DNA from: Cliona cf. orientalis
Lineage: Eukaryota > Porifera > Demospongiae > Clionaida > Clionaidae
NCBI GenBank assembly: GCA_963930775.1
Contig: OZ005700.1
Coordinates: forward strand, 6,086,609-6,150,608
DNA: 64,000 nucleotides
Reading direction: 5' to 3'
Position numbers and translations under genes: made by a program
Shown here: positions 57,856 through 64,000 of the stretch, one piece after another
Numbering within the stretch: position 1 is the first letter of the stretch
How the letters are laid out: the number at the start of each line of letters is the position of its first letter
The notes under the pieces: generated by a model
Databases searched by the model: none
What the model saw: the letters and a program-made list of their open reading frames with translations, nothing else
What the model was told of the DNA's origin: nothing

Positions 57856-60480
57856 AACAGGGGGTGGACCCTAACATCTATAACAAAGTGGGACTGTTGA
57901 CTAGTATAACAACATTGTTAGTGTAATCACTTGAGTAATACTTCAATGTAGGAGGGTAAGCTGATAATGACACAAAGCTATAATATGATCATTCATATTA
58001 TGAATCTAGACGACATGTTTATAAAACTTTCTGCTCATTACTCAGTTTTACTCATTTAGGTGATGTGTCTAACACACTTGATGACTTTGAACAACAATGC
58101 AAAGGTGAAAGCAATGACACGGCTGACAAAGTTGCTTCACATACCTATGTAGTGCTGGAATTAGGACCAGCAATACTGAATTTGTCGACCTTTTTTTGCT
58201 TGCCAGGGTAAATGCCATGGTCACGAGCTCTCTCCCAAGATACATTCATTTTGGCCTCTCTATCCAGCCAATCAGTGGACTTGAACCCCATCCCCACAAC
58301 CATACATAGATATATTTCCGCAGAATATAACCTAGGAAAATTTTATGCCATAACGGGAAACGAATTAAACATGACAATGACTAGGCAACACCTAGGGCCC
58401 ATTAAATTTATATAACGGAGCTTGTCCTATTGTAGTCATAATTATATAATAGTAATAGTATGTCAATTGTGTCTAAGCTGTTGTAAAGTCTGGGAGTAAG
58501 ACTATATAGTGCAGTACATGGTCATAATAATTATGAAAAGTGGGTGTGGCCACTAAGGCAATGATTATAACGTCATTTCATACACCCATAAAGATTGAAC
58601 ATGGCCAGCTCGATAGTCTAGTAACCATGAAGCATGTGATAGGGATTGCTTCAGGTGGCAGGTGGTCTCATGGTGAAGACGAGAAACAAGTTTATGAATG
58701 AGCACGACTGTGAGAAAGCCTTTTGTGAAGAAATAGTGCACCTATTTCCACTTCCTATGTACACTCTTTGTCAGGAGAGTCATCATCAAATCACCTCTGA
58801 TACAGTTCTCTCAGCGGAACTAAATGGGAACAGGTATAAACTTGCTAATTTTACCAACAGCAAGTATACTAGTTGTTGTACCCATATTATCATAGGAGAA
58901 ACTTCGAGACTATGGGTTGTTCAGGCTGACAATCTTAAGAGGTTTGAAAAATTATTTTTGAAGAGATCACCTTTGGAGATCTCCGTAATGCTGACATCAG
59001 CAAGATCTCCTCCCTCCTAAAACAGGGGGTGGACCCTAACATCAAGTGGGACTGTTGACTAGTATTACAACTTTTTTAGTGTAATCGTCTTTGGAGATCT
59101 GTAATGCTGACATCAGCTCTCTGATCTCCTAAAACAGGTGGTGGACCCTAACATCTATAACAAAGTGGGACTGTTGACTATAATATTATAGTATAACAAC
59201 ATTGTTAGTATGATCACTTGAGTAATACCTCAACGTAGGAGATAACCACAGTTGATACAAAGCTATAACATGGTCATTTATCTAGATGATATGTTTATAA
59301 AATTTCCACAGTTGTACAAAGCTATAACATGGTCATTTATCTAGATGATATGTTTATAAAAATTTCCAGGGTCTGTGGAAGCTCAACTGAAAAATGCATC
59401 ATGAGAGCTAAGGATAACAGAGAGAAAAGAAAGACTGACAACTTTGAAATCCAACTGTTTTATGCAGTTAAGTATTGACTGTAAAGCACATCAGATTCAC
59501 CTACGTGTAAAATAACTGCTGACATAAACAGCTTACATCCTAGTCAAAATACACATTACTAATTGCCCAAGTATGCTGCAACATCAAAGTTACAGGAATC
59601 GATGGATGACACCTAATTTTGTGTGAAAGAAGCTGTGAAGTCCCTAAAAGTTTCAAGAAATTCAATGGTTACAACAAGCCTGAATTTTCAAAGCACCAAA
59701 AGAGAGCTAACAATTCAAAGGAACGTCAGCTGTGGTGGTGTTAGAGTTTCAGACCGCCGAGAACTGAAGTAGGTTAGATATTATATGACGACTCACCACG
59801 TACACCAAATAGTTTGATTGCTGAGGGTGAGTGGAAGGCTAACCTTAAAGTATCATGATAATAATAAAAATTATAGGAGAAACTTAAACCTGAATGATGG
59901 AAACACCTAGAATCCTCTTGCTCGCTTTCTATGGAATAGACAGATAGGAGTTTCCTGGGCAACATACACACATTAGATTTCCACCTGAATGTGATATGTA
60001 GACTTCAGGTTGTTCAGACTGACAATCTCGAGAGGTTGTTTGAAAAGTTATCTTTGAAGGGATCATCTTTGGAGATATCCGTAATGCTGACATCAGCAAG
60101 ATCTCCCTCCTAAAACAGGGGGTGGACCCTAACATCTATAACAAAGTAGGACTCTTGACTAGTATGCAATTAATACCTAAAATTATCCAATAAATCTCGA
60201 GAGAATTGGAGACCACATGCCTGACAAATTGGCCATTCACCTTCCCAGCTCTCTTACTGCTAAGGCCATATATGAAAGGATGAGAGAGGAGCGTGGAGTA
60301 GAAAATGTGATCAGTCAGCCTCAATTCTATAACCTCTTCCATGAATTCTTTCCTAACAACATTGTTAGTGTGATCACTTGAGTAATACCTCAATGTAGGA
60401 GGGTAAGCTGATAACCATAGCTGACACAAAGCTATAATATGGTCATTCATGTCATAATCTACATGAAAAGAACTCCATGC
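57805..60480 (+). repeat. Dispersed copies of an ankyrin-like coding unit and its 3' flank
   Basis: The unit begins CTTTGGAGATCTCC(A/G)TAATGCTGACATC and reads FGDLHNADISKISSLLKQG, then VDPNIYNKVGLLTS, which looks like an ankyrin repeat. Copies are at about 57,805-57,905, 58,972-59,060, 59,088-59,180 and 60,065-60,165. The non-coding tail (AACATTGTTAGTGT...ATCACTTGAGTAATAC...CAAAGCTATAA) recurs at about 57,908-58,000, 59,205-59,355 and 60,358-60,455. The block GTCTGTGGAAGCTCAACTGA plus AACAGAGAG recurs at 59,370 and 60,485. The copies interrupt one another, which shows repeated local duplication of a dead gene cluster. Short frames between copies (for example 58,646-58,970) have no sure identity. 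Confidence 0.65.
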
Positions 60481-61059
60481 TCTGTGGAAGCTCAACTGAA
60501 AAAGCATCGACCATTGTTGTAAGAGCTCAGACAAACAGAGAGGAAAAAAAGGCCGACAACCTTGATGATAGTACTAGTCCACATGAGAAATCCTTTTGTG
60601 GCAGTTGTCACAGGAATGTTGCTAGATTGTGGAAACACATGGTTGAATATGATGATTGTGACCAGTGGGCATCACTGTGTTTGTGTTGGCATTAGGGCCA
60701 GCGATGCTGAATTTATCGAGCCGCCTCCCCAGTTACTTAATTATTCTTTGCAGCTATTGAGCTAACTTGATCCTGGCTTGATTTAAAAGCAAACCTTAAT
60801 TCTCGATAGCATTCCAAAAGTTGGTCTTTTGCTGGGGGAATAGATGGTCTTCTATGAGTTCATACTAAAGCAAGTAGGGATCGATCTGTTACCATTAATA
60901 TCATTATCGAATATCGATGTTTATGGAATGCAATTGATAATTATATGCAGTAATCACAATGAACAAAGAGCTATGTTGTGAAGTACCACTGGTTCGGTCA
61001 AGATTGGCATCGGTATAACCTTCTACTGTAGGGTTTTCTTTATACTATGACAAGATTAT

Positions 61060-61330
61060 CGATGCTGCTGTATCAAGTATTGGGTATTCAATGCTGAAAC
61101 CCGAGTGGAGGAGAGTTCTGAAGATTTTTGTCAAAACAGGGACGTTTTATCTCACTGCCAACTGGATATGACAAGTCACTATGCTATGCACTGCTTCCCT
61201 TCGTTTTGACTTGAAACATTAGGTGAAAAAGAGGAATTCTACCATCGTGATAGTTTCCCCTTTGACTGCTTTGATGAAAGACCAGGCCAGTGTGTTTGTG
61301 AAGAGGACACACATCTGCACAAGTGAACAT
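61060..61330 (+). pseudogene. RecQ-type helicase fragment
   Basis: Two frames carry recognisable helicase text. SLPTGYDKSLCYALLPFV (about 61,150-61,207) corresponds to motif I (usually LPTGYGKS), with D in place of the P-loop glycine. STIVIVSPLTALMKDQ (about 61,229-61,282) corresponds to motif Ia. The two are separated by a stop and frame change. No DEAH box or later motif is seen, so it is an inactive fragment. Confidence 0.6.
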
Positions 61331-62108
61331 TATGCAATCACCGAGTTTGATTTGTATTTCAGGCCTGGTGCATTGATTGCATCACTGCCAACACGTTTGC
61401 TGGGACCCTGATCCAAGTGTCAGGGTCCCAGGGAAGAATGGAAATGACAGCTCAGGCAGTTTGAGTGTATGCAAATCACCAGGTCCATATCTCGCATGGA
61501 GATTGAAGGGTACGTATATGGCTAGTGAATGAGACTAGCATCCCTCATAGTTTCCGTTACAACTTAAGATCAAGATCGAGGAATGCTACAATGGAAACTG
61601 AGTCACAGTAGCAAGTTTAATTATACACTAAGCAGAAATTAATGTAAAGTAATGTTTTTTTTTTACTCTGAACACAGCTAGTGGTCATAACTTGTGGTCA
61701 TGGCTGTACACATTAGTTTTAGTAGTGCAGGCACAAATATGCAAGAGCATACACATGTACTATATACTGCTTCCTAGTATAGACACTCTTCCAGCTCTGT
61801 ATCCTGCACTGCCTGTGGCAACCCACCTCCATTGATTGAGTGGAGGTATGGCAATGATATCATTTCAGTGTCTGTCCATGATACAGGTAAATGAGAAAAA
61901 ATATCAAACTTGCTGGTACCAAATGCTGGGTAAAGAAAATGATGGGGGTGGCTAATAATTATTTGAGACAGCAAAATTAATAATTAAAATAATATGGTAC
62001 AAGAAAGTAAAAAGTCTAATTTTGTTTTCAAAAAGTACCATAATATGATGACAAAAATAGATTCCTGTCCCTCAGTATAAACATGATGACCGAGATAGAA
62101 ATCATAAA
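61331..62108. other. No recognised gene
   Basis: AT-rich DNA of about 780 bp between the RecQ fragment and the 3' end of the secreted fibrinogen-like gene. No feature that I can support. Confidence 0.5.
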
Positions 62109-63185
62109 TTATTGCACATAAATATGCAATAGGTCAAGGTAGAGGTCCTCGTTATCCTTATCCTCATCAGCACACACTCTGACCTCAATGTCCTCAGTGG
62201 TGGGCTTTGGTAGATCTGTGCAGAACCAAGGCAGCCCTGGGCTCTCACAGCACTTCTCCTCATCATTGCTGCAACCCTCCCCGTCCCAAAGAGGATCACT
62301 GACATCAAACTTGCCATCCCAGGACTTGGCAAACTCGCAGAAGTAGTTGTCACCAACAAACTTTGGAGGAGGTGCACCCTTGCCCCTGGCACAGGGACAC
62401 AAGCCTCGGTAGTGCTCATCCCTATAGCCAGTCCAAGCAGCTCCCAGTGACCAGATATGCTTACGTGGATGGCCGTAAGTGATACTGATACCGTCAAGGT
62501 AGGGGTCGTCAATGGTGCAGTGCTTACACTTGTAGCGGAAGAAAGGGTTGTTGGATCCAACTTGAAAAGCACGTGCACGACCGCAGACTCTCTGATATTG
62601 GATGTAGTTGGAGGGAATCTTGATGGATTGGCAGCCCTTGTCAATATTTTTTGCACACAGCCTCTTTCCCTGCTTTTCAATCAGGTAGAACCCACTAGGG
62701 CAGTCCTGGTAGGGGTCACTGAGGTCAAGGTTGGCCACTCTCATCCAGCCCTGGGTAGGGCCAAATATTGGAATGTCCATCTTTTGCATCTCACAGTACA
62801 TCTTAGCAGGTTGAGCACCAGTGATTGTCTTCGGTCCATGAAGCCAATACCATCCAGAGGGTGTACCAGGCTTAGCGTAGCAGAGTTCCTTGCAGGAGGG
62901 AGCTGGGTACTTCTCCTTCTGGCCAAGGTGGATAAACTCCTGAAGGATGAAGCTAATCTCAAAAACTGTCTCTATGAGGATGTCCAGATCTTCTTGTAAG
63001 CTGTCCTCCAGCTTGTCCAGGGCATCAGCTGAGCAGCACTGAGCCCCTCCAGATCTCCTCTGACGAATCCATTGCTCAAACGAGTTTAGAGCTGTTCTGG
63101 ACTCTGCAACAGCTGCTGGTTCACTCTCAGCACAGATACAAGATCCCAGCAGTGCAGCCAGAAGTATTAGTGTCTTTAAGAGCAT
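62109..63185 (-). CDS. Secreted fibrinogen-like Cys-rich protein
   Basis: A single exon of 358 codons. It starts at ATG 63,185 with a classical signal peptide (MLLKTLILLAALLGSCICA). An acidic/helical segment follows (about 20-95, one CC pair). Then comes a fibrinogen-like block: SCKELCYAKPGTPSGWYWL, AKMYCEMQ and QGWMRVANLD, the order seen at the start of fibrinogen C-terminal domains (P-S-G-x-Y-W, then Y-C-x-M, then GW). The second half diverges from vertebrate fibrinogen and is rich in paired Cys (CKHC, CPC, CC) with DGISITYGHPRKHIWSLGAA. Proteins of this type are often lectin-like recognition factors, but I cannot assign a ligand. The C-terminus is acidic. A TATA box lies 60 bp upstream. 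It is intact although surrounded by dead elements. Confidence 0.75.
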   Translation of the reverse strand: MLLKTLILLAALLGSCICAESEPAAVAESRTALNSFEQWIRQRRSGGAQCCSADALDKLEDSLQEDLDILIETVFEISFILQEFIHLGQKEKYPAPSCKELCYAKPGTPSGWYWLHGPKTITGAQPAKMYCEMQKMDIPIFGPTQGWMRVANLDLSDPYQDCPSGFYLIEKQGKRLCAKNIDKGCQSIKIPSNYIQYQRVCGRARAFQVGSNNPFFRYKCKHCTIDDPYLDGISITYGHPRKHIWSLGAAWTGYRDEHYRGLCPCARGKGAPPPKFVGDNYFCEFAKSWDGKFDVSDPLWDGEGCSNDEEKCCESPGLPWFCTDLPKPTTEDIEVRVCADEDKDNEDLYLDLLHIYVQ

Positions 63186-63242
63186 CCTGACTTAGTAGTT
63201 AGCTTATTGGGACGTGCAGTGAGCTCTGTATGAGCACTCAAC

Positions 63243-63365
63243 TGTTTTATACTGTTAAGCATGGATCACATCCATCAGATTCACCCACGTACAAATCAAC
63301 TACCAACATACATCTAGTCAAAATACACTTTGCTAATTGCTAAAGTATGCTGCACTACAGGTCAA
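63243..63365. repeat. Promoter-proximal repeat shared with 59,458-59,590
   Basis: Shared words in order are TGTTTTAT, AAGCA(C/T)...CATCAGATTCACC, ACGT, CTAGTCAAAATACAC, TTGCTAATTGC and AAGTATGCTGCA. The copy at 59,458-59,590 carries similar words but no gene beside it. This one overlaps the TATA box of the secreted fibrinogen-like gene, so the 59,458 copy may mark a lost paralogue of that gene. Confidence 0.65.
63245..63251 (-). promoter_or_regulatory. TATA box of the secreted fibrinogen-like gene
   Basis: TATAAAA on the minus strand, 60 bp upstream of the start codon at 63,185. Spacing is right for transcription starting about 30 bases before the ATG. Confidence 0.6.
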
Positions 63366-63564
63366 CAATAAAAGCAACAAGAGAAAACAAGGAAACCAAA
63401 GTGAAACCTGCTAAGGTAAGATTAGCACCAATTCTGCAACATAAACTGTGTTGTCTGGGACAGGACGCACCCTCAACCATGATCAAAAGTACAGTGACAG
63501 ACAGTGAACTACTTTCCACAAGACTACAGACTACCAATCATTTCCCACCTCCTCCAGAGGAAAG

Positions 63565-63997
63565 AAGTAATCCTGGTTGTGACTGACATTTTCAGCAAGT
63601 GGGTCGAAGCTTTTGCCCTTCACTCAGTGGATACAAACACTGGCCACTGTACTATTCAATGAAATTATTTGTTGGTTTGGAGTATCTTTACCCCTACACA
63701 GCAAACCTGACGAGTCAAGTGATTTCATCTCTCTGCAAAATGCCTAGGAATTAAACGTACATTTTGTACATAAACAACTGGTTATCATCCACAAGGCAAT
63801 GGACAAGTGGAGCAGTTCAATTGCATATTGAAAGCAATGCTAGCCAAATTAGTTAAGACCAGCACATCCCAAATTGTGTACAGAACAGTGCTTCATGAGC
63901 CTATATATTATTCTCCCTTAGAGTTAATCTTGGTCAATCACCAAACCTTCCAGGGCAGTGTGAAATATAATGGTCGGCCATCGGCCAAAATCTGAGA
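63565..63997 (+). pseudogene. Ty3/Gypsy-type integrase fragment
   Basis: The text VVTDIFSKWVEAFALHSVDT (first catalytic Asp region) is followed, after a frame change, by FNEIICWFGVSLPLHS, and later by YHPQGNGQVEQFN, the conserved stretch with the catalytic Glu of Gypsy integrases. Frame changes and in-frame stops separate the blocks. No reverse transcriptase or LTR is seen in the window. The element may continue past the right edge. Confidence 0.75.
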
Positions 63998-64000
63998 AAA

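Noticed and set aside
60136..60534. 132-codon minus-strand frame
   Set aside because: No recognisable motif; it runs through the 3' tail of the duplicated ankyrin-like unit on the opposite strand.

Overview
This is a window of an animal nuclear genome. The genes have short introns (often 60-150 bp) with GT/AG boundaries and metazoan-only domain architectures: ADAM, cbEGF, BTB-BACK-Kelch, BRR2 and a kinase-Kelch fusion. The AT-rich intergenic DNA is full of microsatellites and short inverted-repeat transposons. The kinase-Kelch gene, the secreted fibrinogen-like protein and the CRN-like/RecQ-like debris resemble genes I associate with demosponges. I infer a sponge (Porifera); no ribosomal or mitochondrial marker is present to prove it.

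Layout. Positions 1-13,864 hold two head-to-tail ADAM metalloprotease genes on the minus strand. The left copy (start codon 3223) shows only its pro-domain exons before I lose it, and a Tigger/pogo transposon sits in the DNA beyond its last visible exon. The right copy (13,864 to 3601, 30 exons, about 1642 aa) is complete: signal peptide, pro-domain, RLRR processing site, metalloprotease with an ADAMTS-style zinc site, disintegrin, Cys-rich, ADAM EGF, 14 further EGF repeats, one membrane helix and a long proline-rich tail. At 14,096-23,884 an LRR protein with a candidate Elongin-C (BC) box (minus, 8 exons) and a BTB-BACK-Kelch protein (plus, 3 exons) are divergently transcribed, with only 59 bp between their start codons. 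Both look like substrate receptors for cullin ubiquitin ligases. At 25,482-29,098 lies a two-exon gene for a LamG-like / ricin-lectin / PLAT protein that has an expanding 12-residue repeat and an unrecognised C-terminal domain.

Positions 29,262-33,500 are a repeat mosaic. BDH2 (3-hydroxybutyrate dehydrogenase type 2, 6 exons, minus) follows, with several foldback transposons in its introns, then a tRNA-like pol III unit and an intronless POT/SLC15-like transporter (plus, 38,003-39,832). From 54,650 down to 40,239 runs the C-terminal 1311 codons of SNRNP200 (BRR2, U5 snRNP helicase) in 24 exons. An intronless kinase-Kelch gene is nested in one of its introns. The N-terminal roughly 850 residues of BRR2 are not in the window. 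The space to the right is filled with transposon fragments and decayed pieces of a CRN-like ATPase, a kinase, an ankyrin-like repeat unit, a RecQ-type helicase and a Ty3/Gypsy integrase. An intact single-exon secreted fibrinogen-like gene (62,109-63,185) sits inside this graveyard.

Exon models were built by hand from splice signals and reading-frame continuity. For the right-hand ADAM, LRR, KLHL, lectin, BDH2 and BRR2 genes the summed exon length is a multiple of three and every junction keeps frame, which supports the models. Homology calls rest on motif recognition, not on a search.
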